The translations under genes were made by a program, and so were the position numbers. The notes under the pieces were generated by a model, which was not told the origin of the DNA, did not search any database, and worked only from the letters and a program-made list of their open reading frames with translations. From the NCBI GenBank assembly GCA_022822125.1, contig JAJECF010000072.1:1-48979 (forward strand): a DNA stretch of 48,979 nt. Direction: 5' to 3'. Shown here in pieces: positions 9,162 to 19,521 of the stretch. Positions within the stretch are counted from its first letter, which is position 1; each line of letters opens with the position of its first letter. The stretch comes from Alphaproteobacteria bacterium. Lineage in GTDB: Bacteria; Pseudomonadota; Alphaproteobacteria; Bin95.

Positions 9162-10103
9162 ATGTACGCCTATATCGCCCGCCGGCTGCTGGCGACCCTG
9201 CCCGTCATGGCGGTCGTGGGCATTGCCGTCTTCATGCTGCTGCATCTGACGCCCGGGGACCCGGCCGTGGTCATCGCCGGCGACTATGCGCGGCCGGAGG
9301 ACATCGAGAAAATCCGCGAGCGGCTCGGGCTGAACGAGCCGCTCCATGTCCAGTTCTTCAGCTGGGTAGGGGCCCTGCTCTCCGGCGACCTCGGCACCTC
9401 CATCTTCTCCAACCTGCCGGTCTCCAAGTTGATCGGCCAGCGTCTGGAGCCGACGCTCGCGCTCGCCATCGCCACCATCGTCTTCGCCATCCTGGTCGCC
9501 GTGCCGATGGGCGTCATCGCCGCCTGGAAGGCGGGCACGCTGACGGACCGGGTCATCATGGTCTTCGCCGTGCTGGGCTTCTCGGTGCCGGTATTCGTGA
9601 TCGGCTACGCCATGATGTGGCTCTTCTCCATCACGCTCGGCTGGTTCCCGGTGCAGGGTTACAAGCCCATCGGCGAGGGCTTCTGGCCGTTCCTGCGCTC
9701 GATCACCCTGCCCACGGTGGCGCTCGGCATCATCTATGTGGCGCTGATCGCCCGCATCACCCGCGCGAGCATGCTCGAGGTGCTGACCGAAGACTATATG
9801 CGCACGGCGAAAGCGAAGGGCCTCGACAACAACGCGCTCCTCATCCGCCATGCGCTTCGCAACGCCTCCGTGCCCATCGTCACCATCATCGGCATCGGCA
9901 TCGCGCTGCTGATCGGCGGCGTTGTGGTCACGGAAAGCGTCTTCAACATTCCGGGTCTCGGGCGGCTCACCATCGATGCGGTGCTGAGGCGCGACTACCC
10001 GATTATCCAGGGCGTCATCCTCATCTTCTCGGGCGCCTATGTCATCGTGAACCTCGTCATCGACCTCTCCTACACCGTTCTCGACCCGAGGATCCGCTAC
10101 TGA
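9162..10103 (+). CDS. ABC importer permease, DppB type
   Basis: A 313-residue inner-membrane permease of the dipeptide/nickel DppB family. It begins MYAYIARRLLATLPVMAVVG with the first membrane segment, followed by the typical loop LTPGDPAVVIAGDYARPEDIEKIRERLGL and about five further segments. The EAA loop that docks the ATPase is seen as LTEDYMRTAKAKGLDNNALLIRHALRN. Full length. It ends in a TGATG overlap with the second permease, so the two are translationally coupled. Confidence 0.93.
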   Translation: MYAYIARRLLATLPVMAVVGIAVFMLLHLTPGDPAVVIAGDYARPEDIEKIRERLGLNEPLHVQFFSWVGALLSGDLGTSIFSNLPVSKLIGQRLEPTLALAIATIVFAILVAVPMGVIAAWKAGTLTDRVIMVFAVLGFSVPVFVIGYAMMWLFSITLGWFPVQGYKPIGEGFWPFLRSITLPTVALGIIYVALIARITRASMLEVLTEDYMRTAKAKGLDNNALLIRHALRNASVPIVTIIGIGIALLIGGVVVTESVFNIPGLGRLTIDAVLRRDYPIIQGVILIFSGAYVIVNLVIDLSYTVLDPRIRY

Positions 10104-11002
10104 TGGCCGACGCGCCGCAGGCCGCCGCGTTCCCCGGCGAAGTCGAGGACGAGGGCCCGCGCCCCGGCGCCTGGGCGCGCTTCCGGGAATATTCCCGCCG
10201 CCACCCGACGGTGATCGTCGGAGGGGGCATCCTGATCCTCATGGCCCTGGCAGCGGTGGCGGCGCCCCTGATTGCCCCCGACCCGCTCCGGCTCAACCCG
10301 ATCAACCGGCTGAAACCGCCGAGCGAAGCCTTCTGGTTCGGCGCCGATTTCCTCGGCCGGGATGTCTATGCGCGCACCATTTATGGCGGGCAGATCTCGC
10401 TTATGGTCGGGATCGCCGTGGCGGCGATCAGCACCGTCATCGGGCTTTCCGTTGGTCTGGTCGCGGGTTATGTCCGCTGGGTCGATGCGGTCGTGATGCG
10501 GGTCATGGACGGCCTGATGGCCATTCCGGGCGTGTTGCTCGCGATCGCTCTCATCAGCCTGGCGGGCGCCAGCATCGTCAATGTCATCATCGCGATCACC
10601 ATCCCGGAGATTCCGCGCGTCGTGCGCCTCGTCCGCGCGGTGGTGCTGACCGTGCGCGAGCAGCCCTATGTCGAGGCTGCGGTCTCCGTGGGCACGCGCT
10701 TGCCGAAAATCCTGCTGAAGCACATTCTGCCGAATACACTGGCGCCGCTCATCGTGCAGGCGACTTATGTGTGCGCCTCGGCGGTGGTGATCGAGGCGAT
10801 CCTGTCCTTCCTCGGGGCCGGCACGCCGCCGGAAATCCCGAGCTGGGGCAATATCATGGCCGAAGGGCGGACCTACTTCCAGTTCGCGCCCTGGATGATC
10901 TTCTTCCCCGGCATCTTCCTCGCCGTCACCGTGCTGGCGGTGAATATATTGGGAGACGGCCTGCGCGATTCCCTCGACCCCCGCATCGCCCGGCGGATGT
11001 AG
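10103..11002 (+). CDS. ABC importer permease, DppC type
   Basis: A 299-residue inner-membrane permease of the DppC family. An N-terminal cytoplasmic tail of about 30 residues leads into the first membrane segment (TVIVGGGILILMALAAVAAPLIAPDP), followed by FWFGADFLGRDVYARTIYGG, the family hallmark, and the EAA loop EQPYVEAAVSVGTRLPKILLKHILPN. It ends LGDGLRDSLDPRIARRM, typical of DppC. The start ATG at 10103 overlaps the stop of the first permease; the first ATPase begins 5 bases after its stop. Confidence 0.93.
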   Translation: MADAPQAAAFPGEVEDEGPRPGAWARFREYSRRHPTVIVGGGILILMALAAVAAPLIAPDPLRLNPINRLKPPSEAFWFGADFLGRDVYARTIYGGQISLMVGIAVAAISTVIGLSVGLVAGYVRWVDAVVMRVMDGLMAIPGVLLAIALISLAGASIVNVIIAITIPEIPRVVRLVRAVVLTVREQPYVEAAVSVGTRLPKILLKHILPNTLAPLIVQATYVCASAVVIEAILSFLGAGTPPEIPSWGNIMAEGRTYFQFAPWMIFFPGIFLAVTVLAVNILGDGLRDSLDPRIARRM

Positions 11003-11006
11003 CCCG

Positions 11007-12010
<1,004 letters not shown>

Positions 12011-12014
<4 letters not shown>

Positions 12015-13000
12015 GCGACAAGGACACCGTTCTCGAGGTCCGCGACCTCAAGAAGCATTTCCCGGTCCATGCGGGCCTTCTCAGGCGCAGGGTCGGGTCG
12101 GTGCTGGCCGTCGACGGCGTCAGCTTCGATATCCGCCGGGGCGAGACGCTGGGCCTTGTCGGCGAGAGCGGCTCGGGCAAGTCCACGGTCGGCAAGACGG
12201 TGCTGCGCCTGATCGACCCGACCTCGGGCGAAATACTGGTGCGCGGCGAGGATGTGACCCATGCGGGCGCGGCGCGCATGCGGACGCTCCGCCGGCAGAT
12301 GCAGATGGTGTTCCAGGACCCCTACGCCTCGCTCAATCCCCGGCTTTCGGCGCGGCGCATCGTTGCCGAGCCGCTGGAGAATTACAGCGAAATCCCGCGG
12401 GTGGAGATAGAGGAGCGCGTGCGTGCGCTTTTCGGCCGGGTGGGCCTCCGGCCGGACCAGATGGTCAAATATCCGCACGAATTCTCCGGCGGCCAGCGCC
12501 AGCGTCTCGGCGTGGCGCGTGCGCTCGCGCTGGAACCCGGACTGATTGTGGCGGACGAACCGGTCTCCGCGCTCGATGTTTCGGTGCAGGCGCAGGTGCT
12601 GAACCTGCTGATGGACCTGCAGGACGAGTTCGACCTCGCCTATCTCTTCATCAGCCACGACCTCGCCGTGGTCGAGCATATCAGCCACCGGGTCGCGGTC
12701 ATGTATCTCGGCAAGATCGTCGAGCTCACGGACCGGGAGACGCTCTTCGCCGATCCCCGCCATCCCTATACGCGCGCCCTGTTGTCCGCCGCGCCCGCGC
12801 CGGAACCCGGCGCAAAGCGCGAGCGCATCATCCTGAAGGGCGACATTCCGAGCCCGATCAACCCGCCGACGGGCTGCCGTTTCCACACGCGCTGCCCGCT
12901 GGCCGAGGCGCGCTGCCGCGTCGAGGAGCCGGCCATGCGCCTCGTCGCGTCCGGCCACCAGGTCGCCTGCCATCTGGCGCCGGGCGCCGGGCCCGCGTGA
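12011..13000 (+). CDS. ABC importer ATPase, DppF type
   Basis: A 329-residue ATPase, partner of the preceding one. Walker [10 protein letters not shown]-loop [13 protein letters not shown], signature FSGGQRQR, Walker [13 protein letters not shown] and switch FISHDLAVV are all present. The C-terminal oligopeptide domain again has the cysteine motif ([14 protein letters not shown]). The start ATG at 12011 overlaps the upstream stop by 4 bases; earlier in-frame starts lie inside the preceding gene. The hydrolase gene begins 19 bases after its stop. Confidence 0.95.
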
Positions 13001-13019
13001 AGCCTGAAAGGAAAGCGCC

Positions 13020-13943
13020 ATGGCGAGACGAATAGGCGTTGCCGCCGCCCAGATGGGCCCCATCGCCCGCGAGGAGTCGCGCCAGTCCTGCGTCGCGCGC
13101 GTGTCGGAGATGATGCGCGAGGCCCACGCCAAGGGCGCGCATGTCGTGGTCTTCCCGGAACTCGCGCTCACCAGCTTCTTCCCCCGCTGGTATCTTGAGG
13201 ACGAAGCCGAGCTCGACGCCTTCTACGAGACCGAGATGCCGAATCCGCCCGTCCGCCCGCTGTTCGAACTGGCGGCGGAGCTCGGCGTCGGCTTCTGTCT
13301 CGGCTATGCGGAGCTGGTCCGGGAGGCGGACGGCGGCAAGCGGCGCTTCAACACCTCGATCCTGGTGAATGGCAAGGGTGAGATCGTCGGCAAATACCGC
13401 AAGGTCCACCTTCCCGGCCATGCCGAACACGAGCCCTGGCGGCCGTTCCAGCATCTGGAGAAGGCCTATTTCGAACCGGGCGATTTGGGCTTCCCCGTGT
13501 TCGAGGCTTTCGGCGGCAAGATGGGCATGTGCATCTGCAATGACCGCCGCTGGCCGGAAACATACCGGGTCATGGGGTTGCAGGGGGTCGAACTCGTCAT
13601 GCTCGGCTACAACACGCCGAGCCACAATCCGCCCGTGCCCGAGCACGACCATCTGATGTGGTTCCACAACCATCTTTCCATGCAGGCCGGCGCCTACCAG
13701 AACGGCAATTGGGTGGTCGGCGTCGCCAAGGCGGGCCGCGAGGAAGGCTGCGACCTGATCGGCCAGAGCGCCATCATCGCGCCGACGGGCGAAATCGTCG
13801 CCATGGCCCAGGGCGTCGGCGATGAAGTGGTCGTGGTCGATTGCGACCTCGACCGCTGCGACGAAATACGCCGCCAGATCTTCGACTTCGCCCTCCACCG
13901 CCAGCCGCAGCATTACGGCCTGATTGCCGCGCCGAAGGCGTAG
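13020..13943 (+). CDS. N-carbamoyl-D-amino-acid hydrolase (nitrilase superfamily)
   Basis: A 307-residue enzyme that matches the D-carbamoylase family over its whole length: it converts N-carbamoyl-D-amino acids to D-amino acid, CO2 and ammonia. The nitrilase triad is Glu47 (VVFPELALTSFFPRW), Lys128 (GKYRKVHLPG) and Cys173 (CICNDRRWPE). Hallmark stretches are YNTPSHNPPVPEHDH and the C-terminal HRQPQHYGLIA. A GAAAGG ribosome-binding site precedes ATG 13020. It ends the peptide-type importer operon, so the importer probably brings in the carbamoyl amino acid or its precursor. No hydantoinase, racemase or D-amino-acid oxidase is in the window. Confidence 0.92.
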   Translation: MARRIGVAAAQMGPIAREESRQSCVARVSEMMREAHAKGAHVVVFPELALTSFFPRWYLEDEAELDAFYETEMPNPPVRPLFELAAELGVGFCLGYAELVREADGGKRRFNTSILVNGKGEIVGKYRKVHLPGHAEHEPWRPFQHLEKAYFEPGDLGFPVFEAFGGKMGMCICNDRRWPETYRVMGLQGVELVMLGYNTPSHNPPVPEHDHLMWFHNHLSMQAGAYQNGNWVVGVAKAGREEGCDLIGQSAIIAPTGEIVAMAQGVGDEVVVVDCDLDRCDEIRRQIFDFALHRQPQHYGLIAAPKA

Positions 13944-14007
13944 GGCCGCCGCCCTTTCGCGGGAATAAAAGGGAAGCGCCAGCGTCCCCTCCCTACCGTA
14001 GCCCCGG

Positions 14008-14054
14008 CCCTTCGATACGCGCCCGCCGGCGCGGACGCTACTCAGGACGAGGAG
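14008..14054 (-). repeat. Dispersed hairpin-like repeat, single copy
   Basis: A minus-strand copy of the family seen at 21-210 and 31859-32200: CCTTCGATACGC, a GC-rich foldable centre, then GCTACTCAGGACGAGG. It lies in the 176-base gap between the convergent hydrolase and RND genes, where it may act in transcription end or mRNA stability. No other feature is seen in this gap. Confidence 0.75.
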
Positions 14055-14119
14055 AGGCGGGGCGCCGGGCGGCATTTGCCCGTGAGTTTCAGCCCGGCGC
14101 CGTTGGTATGACCCGCGCT

Positions 14120-17100
14120 TCAGGCCGCCGCCCGCCCGGAGGCGATACGGCGGCGCTCCTCGCCCGCAAACAGCACGAAATAAAGGACTGGCGCCGCGAC
14201 CAGCGTCAGGAGCGAGGCGAAGGCCAGCCCGCTCATGATGGTCGCCGCCATGGAGACGAAGAAAGCATCGGTCAGCAGAGGCGTCATGCCGAGGATCGTG
14301 GTGGCCGCCGCAAGGACCACCGGGCGCAGACGCGATTTGCAGGCCGTCTCGATGGCCTCGTTCAATGCCCTGCCATCCCGCCGGACGAGATCGATTTCCT
14401 CGACCAGAACGATGCCGTTCTTGATGAGCATGCCGGAGAGGCTGAGCAGCCCGAGCAGGGCGGTGAAGGTGAAGGGCAGCCCCGTTCCGAGAAGCCCGAT
14501 GACGACGCCGTTCACCGCCATGGGAACCAGCAGCCAGATAATCAGCGGCTGGCGCAAGGCGTTGAACAGCAGGATCGAGATCAGCACCATCACGATGAAG
14601 CTGAGCGGCAGTTGCGCTGCAAGGCCGGATTGCGCCTTGCCCGAAGACTCGAATTCCCCGCCCCATGCCATCCGGTAGCCCGGGGGCAGAGGCATGTCCT
14701 CAACCGTCTTGCGGATTGCGGCATGAACCTCGGCAGCGGTCCTGTCGGGCGGGATATCGGCCGACACTGTCAGGGTCGGCAGGCGGTCCCGCCGGTGAAC
14801 CAGCGTATCCTGCGCTTCCCAGGAGAAGCCGTCGATCGCCTGTTCTATGGGCACAAAAGCGGCGGCCGTGGCGGACCAGACCATCTGGTCGCCCAGACCG
14901 AGCCCGGCCTCGCGAGGCAGGCGCACGATAATCGGGATCAGCCGCTCGCCTTCCCGATAGACGCCGGCGCGGAGGCCGTCGGTGGCGAATTTGAGCGCCG
15001 ATGCGATGTCCTCGCGCGCAAGGCCCGCGGTCTGCGCCCGGGCGCTGGCGTAAACGGGGGCAATGACCAGTTCGCGTTCGCGCCAGTCGGTCCTGACGTG
15101 CTTCAGATCGTCCGATGCGGCGGCCATCCGGGCGACCGCCTCCTCGCCGAGCCTGCGGAGGATGTCCGGGTCGCCGCCGGAGAAGCGGACCTGGATCGGA
15201 TCGCCGCCGCCCGGGCCGAAAACCAGCCGCCGGGTGCTGAACTCGCCTTCCGGGAAGCTGCTCCGGCCGAAAGCCTCCAGATCGGCCTGCAGCGCCGGAA
15301 TCCGGTCGAGAGCCCGGGTGCGGACGATAAGGTGTCCGTAGCTTGGATTCTCCTTCCGGGCCGAATAGGTCAACACGAAACGCGATGCGCCTCGGCCGAT
15401 GAAGGTTGCAACCGATTCGACCTCCTCGCGCCCGGTCAGCCACGCCTCGACTTTCGCAAGGTCTTCGGACACGCGATGAATATCGGTTCCCTGCGGCAGC
15501 TTGTAATGGACGAAGAAGACCGGCGTGTTGGAGTCTGGAAAGAACTGCTGCCGGATCTGGGTAAAGCCGAACAGGGACGCCGCCGTCACGCCGATCAAGG
15601 CGACGATCGCCAGCCAGCGCAGTTTCAGCGCGCCGCGCAGCAGCGCCCCGTAGGCCCGGAACGGAAGGCTGCTATAGGCGACCTCTTCCGCGCCGCCCTG
15701 TTTGAAAAAGTAGTGGCCCAACAGCGGCGTCACGGTCACTGCGAGTATCCAGGACAGCAGGAGGGAGATGCCGATAACGGCGAACAGGGAAAACAGGAAC
15801 TCGCCGGTCGAGTCCGGACTGAGGCCGATCCCCGCGAACGCCATGATGCCGATAACGGTGGCGCCGAGTAGCGGGATCTGGGTTCTGGAGGCGGCCTCGT
15901 CGGCCGCATCGCGCGAGGATTTGCCCCGCAGCATCGCGATCTGCATGCCCTCGGCGACCACGATGGCGTTATCCACAAGCATGCCCATCGCGATAATCAG
16001 GCCGCCCAGCGAAATGCGCTCCATCTCGATGGAGAAGATCATCATGAAAAGAAGTGTGCCGACGACTGTCAGCAACAGCGTCGATCCAACGACTGCGCCG
16101 GCGCGCCATCCCATGAACAGCGCAAGCACGATCGTCACGATGCCCACGGACATCGCCAGATTGACGAGAAAGTCGTTGGATGCCTCCTCGACGACCCGGT
16201 GCTGGCGATAGATCGGATGCAGCTCGACTCCGACGGGAATGTCCCGCTGGAGCGCGGCAAGGCGCTGTTCCACCCGCTTGCCGACGGCCACGATATTCTC
16301 CGTTGCCAGGCCTGCGACACCGATGGTGAAGGCTTCGACGCCATCGAAGCGGACGATCAGGCGGGGATCGGGCTGCCGACCGCGGCTGACCTCGGCGAGG
16401 TCGGTGAGATTGATCGTTTCGCCGCCGACGCCGACCGACAGGCCGGCGATCTCCGACACGGTGTCCGACCCGGCGGGCGCGGCGATGCGGGCCGTGTCGG
16501 TGGCGCCGGCATCGACGACGGAATTTGCGTTGGCGATGGCTGCGGCGATGGCCTGCGGCGGGACATTCAGATTGACGGCAAGGGCGAGGTTCGGCTCGAC
16601 GAAAATCGCCTCTTCCGGGAGGCCCGTAATGCTGACATCGCCGACGCCCTCGACCGCGAGCAGTTCGCGCCGGAGAAACGTGGCCAGGCGGTGCTTCTCG
16701 GCATCGGTGAAACCCTCGGCGGTGACGGCGTAATAGATGCCGAACACATCGCCGAAGCCGTCGTTCACCAGGGGCGTCCCGACTCCCGGCGGCAGCCGCC
16801 GCGCCGCATTCTCGATCCTTGCCCTGAGTTTTGTCCAGATCGCCGGTAGCTCGGAGCCGTCGAATCCGGATTCGATATGCACGTCGATCAGCGACACGCC
16901 CGGGCGGTTGACCGACTCGATCCGTTCGACCTCGCCCATCTTCTGAATGGCCGACTCCAGCGGTTCGGAGACCTCTTCGGCGACCTGCTGCGCCGAGGCC
17001 CCGGGATAGCGGGTCTCGACGACCGCCTGCTTGATCGTGAAGGCGGGGTCCTCCAGCCGCCCGAGGGAGAGGAAACCCCAGATGCCGCCGGCCAGGCAGA

Positions 17101-17158
17101 TCAGGATGATGATCCAGGTCGGAAGGGGTCGTTCGATACTGCGGCGCGCAATGTTCAT
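14120..17158 (-). CDS. RND-family efflux pump inner-membrane subunit
   Basis: A 1012-residue transporter of the AcrB-like resistance-nodulation-division family, which uses proton flow to expel drugs or other compounds. It starts MNIARRSIERPLPTWII with the first membrane segment, then the porter region GRLEDPAFTIKQAVVETRYPGASAQQVAEEVSEPLE. The proton-relay helix is GMLVDNAIVVAEG near residue 390, with one Asp and an Asn where AcrB has two Asp, a known variation. The second hydrophobic half ends with SGMLIKNGIVLVEEIDLV and VVLAAATTILGMTPLL. The start is 10 bases after the adaptor gene. No outer-membrane factor is nearby, so it must use one encoded elsewhere. Confidence 0.93.
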   Translation of the reverse strand: MNIARRSIERPLPTWIIILICLAGGIWGFLSLGRLEDPAFTIKQAVVETRYPGASAQQVAEEVSEPLESAIQKMGEVERIESVNRPGVSLIDVHIESGFDGSELPAIWTKLRARIENAARRLPPGVGTPLVNDGFGDVFGIYYAVTAEGFTDAEKHRLATFLRRELLAVEGVGDVSITGLPEEAIFVEPNLALAVNLNVPPQAIAAAIANANSVVDAGATDTARIAAPAGSDTVSEIAGLSVGVGGETINLTDLAEVSRGRQPDPRLIVRFDGVEAFTIGVAGLATENIVAVGKRVEQRLAALQRDIPVGVELHPIYRQHRVVEEASNDFLVNLAMSVGIVTIVLALFMGWRAGAVVGSTLLLTVVGTLLFMMIFSIEMERISLGGLIIAMGMLVDNAIVVAEGMQIAMLRGKSSRDAADEAASRTQIPLLGATVIGIMAFAGIGLSPDSTGEFLFSLFAVIGISLLLSWILAVTVTPLLGHYFFKQGGAEEVAYSSLPFRAYGALLRGALKLRWLAIVALIGVTAASLFGFTQIRQQFFPDSNTPVFFVHYKLPQGTDIHRVSEDLAKVEAWLTGREEVESVATFIGRGASRFVLTYSARKENPSYGHLIVRTRALDRIPALQADLEAFGRSSFPEGEFSTRRLVFGPGGGDPIQVRFSGGDPDILRRLGEEAVARMAAASDDLKHVRTDWRERELVIAPVYASARAQTAGLAREDIASALKFATDGLRAGVYREGERLIPIIVRLPREAGLGLGDQMVWSATAAAFVPIEQAIDGFSWEAQDTLVHRRDRLPTLTVSADIPPDRTAAEVHAAIRKTVEDMPLPPGYRMAWGGEFESSGKAQSGLAAQLPLSFIVMVLISILLFNALRQPLIIWLLVPMAVNGVVIGLLGTGLPFTFTALLGLLSLSGMLIKNGIVLVEEIDLVRRDGRALNEAIETACKSRLRPVVLAAATTILGMTPLLTDAFFVSMAATIMSGLAFASLLTLVAAPVLYFVLFAGEERRRIASGRAAA

Positions 17159-17168
17159 GACGCGACCC

Positions 17169-18209
17169 TCAGTTCTGCAGTCCCCGGAACCGGCGCACCC
17201 TGGCGCCGTCCTTCAGCGCGCCGGCTCCGGCCGCCACGATTTCCTCACCCGCCGACAGGCCTTCGACCGCCTCGAATTGCCCCCGGCTGCCGACAGCGAG
17301 CGTCACCGGTTTCGCCTCGACAACGCCTTCATCGCCCTCGACCTCGCGAAAGACCATGACCGAGGCCGAGCCGTCAGTGCCCGTGGCTATGGCGGATGCC
17401 GGAATGACAATCCGCGAACCGGGACGGCGCAGGGTCGCCAGAATCGTGACCGAGGAGCCGGGAAGAATATTGAGCGCCTCCGGTGGCGGCATGCCCAGGG
17501 AGACCCGGAAGGTCTGCCCGATCCGGGACGTCTCGGCGTTGAACTCGCGCACCTCGACCGGGAAGAGTCTCTCGCTGGCCGGGAAGCGGGCGGCAAGGGT
17601 TACATTCGGGTCGCGCCCGGCGCGCTGGAACAGCACTTCCGGCACGTCGATCTCGATCCGGATTTCGGACATGTCATGGAGACGGACGACCGGCGTGCCG
17701 GCATTGACCGTCGCGAACCTGGCTACCATGCGGCTTGCCACGAGCGCGTCAAACGGCGCGTAAAGGGTAGCGTGCTTCAGGGCGTATTCCGCATTGCTGA
17801 GCGCGAGCTCGGCCAGCCCGGCTTCGGTGGCTGCATCTTCGACGCTCGCCTGGCGGACCGCGCCTTTCCGGAGCTTTTTCAGGCGTTCGGCGTTCCTGCG
17901 GGCCCGGTCCCGCTGCAGGCGCGCCTGCTTCAGGGACAGCTCGAACGGCTCGAGATCGAGCCGGGCGATCACCTCCCCGGCAGGGACGATGCGCCCCTCG
18001 ATTGCGGGGAAATGCACGATCTGGCCGGCCGTCTGGAAGGCGAGATCGACCGTTTGCCTTGCAGCAACCTTGCCGAAAAACTGCCGCGTGAGATGGGCGG
18101 AAGGCGCTTCCACCGTCATCAGCTTCACGGGCCGCGGAATGTCCTGGGCGGAGGCCGTTCCGGTCCATGCGGCCAGAACGGCGGCGAAGACAGGCAGGAA
18201 ACGCTTCAT
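17169..18209 (-). CDS. RND efflux periplasmic adaptor (membrane-fusion protein)
   Basis: A 346-residue adaptor that links the RND pump to an outer-membrane channel. It has a signal peptide MKRFLPVFAAVLAAWTGTASAQ, a split biotinyl-lipoyl-like domain (ARQTVDLAFQTAGQIVHFPAIEGRIVPAGEVIARLD and, after the hairpin, ATLYAPFDALVASRMVARFATVNAGTPVVRL), an alpha-helical hairpin between them and a beta-barrel region. I chose ATG 18209 because a GGAGAAAG site lies just before it and the signal peptide starts there. It follows the FAD oxidoreductase by 37 bases. Confidence 0.92.
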   Translation of the reverse strand: MKRFLPVFAAVLAAWTGTASAQDIPRPVKLMTVEAPSAHLTRQFFGKVAARQTVDLAFQTAGQIVHFPAIEGRIVPAGEVIARLDLEPFELSLKQARLQRDRARRNAERLKKLRKGAVRQASVEDAATEAGLAELALSNAEYALKHATLYAPFDALVASRMVARFATVNAGTPVVRLHDMSEIRIEIDVPEVLFQRAGRDPNVTLAARFPASERLFPVEVREFNAETSRIGQTFRVSLGMPPPEALNILPGSSVTILATLRRPGSRIVIPASAIATGTDGSASVMVFREVEGDEGVVEAKPVTLAVGSRGQFEAVEGLSAGEEIVAAGAGALKDGARVRRFRGLQN

Positions 18210-18246
18210 GCAGGCTTTCTCCGGGCGGCTCACGATCCGGCGGCAA

Positions 18247-19512
18247 TTACGCCGGGATGTCGGCGGGGTCCAGAATGGCGTCCTGCCGCCTCAGCGCCGC
18301 CTGCACGGCGGACACCGCAAAGCGCCCGTCGGCTTCGAGCGCGGCGGCGACGCCGGCGGCCTGGCCGGTGGCGAAGGCGGTTCCCATGACCCGGATGGCG
18401 GCGCCCGCCTTCCGGTCTCCGTCGGCGAGGCGCCCGGCGCAGAACAGGTTGGCCGTGTCGATGCTGCGCAGGCAACCGAGCGGTATCTCGTAGGCGCCGC
18501 GGTCCGGCGCATAGTCGAAGGTGCTCCAATATGTGCTGCGCTCATGCCACTCCGCGCCCCAGCCGCCGAGCGCAATGCAGTCGTCGAAGCTCGCGCGGTT
18601 TTCGACGTCGGCCCAGGTAAATTGCCGCATGCAGTTGAGATGCCGCGATTCGCGCGTGCCGAATTCCGGGCCCGTCGCGACGAGATAGGCGTTCTCGCAG
18701 CCCTCGATGGTCCGCAGCGCATCCAGATAGACCCAGGCCTGCCGCCGGCCCCCGGCCTCCGCGGCGGACATGGAAAGGCTGTCGCGCGGGTCGTAATCCT
18801 CCGAGGCCAGATAGACCACGACATCGCCGGATATGGGCAGGCGCGCCACGACGCTGCGGTCCTTGGTAACGGAGTCCGCCCTTGCTCCGAGGCCCGCCAC
18901 GGCCTCCGCTATGCGCTCGGCCGTCACCGGAACGGAGCGGGGAACGCCGCCGAACCGCGTGCCGAGCGTTCCCAGGTTCACATCGGCGCCGTTGCCGTAG
19001 CGCGTGCTGGCGCCGGCAAAGGCGGCAAGATCGCCTTCGCCCGTGCAGTCCACGAACGCCTTGGCGGAGAAGGTCTCCAGGCCCGAATGGCCGGCGACGG
19101 TGACGGTCCGCGCGCGGTCGCCGCTTCGTTCGGCGGCTGCAACGAAGCCGGAGAACATCACGGTGACGCCCGCCGCCGCAGCCAGGTCGTCGAGAACGGG
19201 TTTCACCGCTTCCGGCTCGAAGGTGACATACACGCCCCGATGCCGGTGCGGCCCATCGACAGCGCCCTGCTTCCGGAGGCCCTGCATGACCTCTTCCGCG
19301 ATGCCGCCAACGACGCGGCGCGGCGCCTCCCCGAGCGTGTAAAGGCCGCAATAGGTGACGACATTGCGCATCGTCGCGGCGCCGCCCAGGCAGTTGTAAC
19401 GCTCGACAAGAAGGGTCCTCGCGCCAAGGCGCGCGCTGGCGACGGCGGCCGCCACACCCGCCGACCCGCCGCCGGCGACGATGACGTCGTAGTTTGTGGG
19501 GCCGATTGTCAA
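18247..19512 (-). CDS. FAD-dependent oxidoreductase (FAD_oxidored family)
   Basis: A 421-residue flavoprotein. The nucleotide-binding fold is at the start (YDVIVAGGGSAGVAAAVASARLG, Gly14-Gly19), followed by the typical LLVERYNCLGGAATMRNV, then AFVDCTGEGDLAAFAG and the C-terminal LFCAGRLADGDRKAGAAIRVMGTAFATGQAAGVAA. The family reduces or oxidises small substrates, but its reactions are mostly unknown. The start is TTG at 19512, three codons after the TAG of the aldo/keto reductase and in the same frame; a weak AGGCGAG site precedes it. This closeness suggests translational coupling. Confidence 0.87.
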   Translation of the reverse strand: MTIGPTNYDVIVAGGGSAGVAAAVASARLGARTLLVERYNCLGGAATMRNVVTYCGLYTLGEAPRRVVGGIAEEVMQGLRKQGAVDGPHRHRGVYVTFEPEAVKPVLDDLAAAAGVTVMFSGFVAAAERSGDRARTVTVAGHSGLETFSAKAFVDCTGEGDLAAFAGASTRYGNGADVNLGTLGTRFGGVPRSVPVTAERIAEAVAGLGARADSVTKDRSVVARLPISGDVVVYLASEDYDPRDSLSMSAAEAGGRRQAWVYLDALRTIEGCENAYLVATGPEFGTRESRHLNCMRQFTWADVENRASFDDCIALGGWGAEWHERSTYWSTFDYAPDRGAYEIPLGCLRSIDTANLFCAGRLADGDRKAGAAIRVMGTAFATGQAAGVAAALEADGRFAVSAVQAALRRQDAILDPADIPA

Positions 19513-19521
19513 CGCACTCGC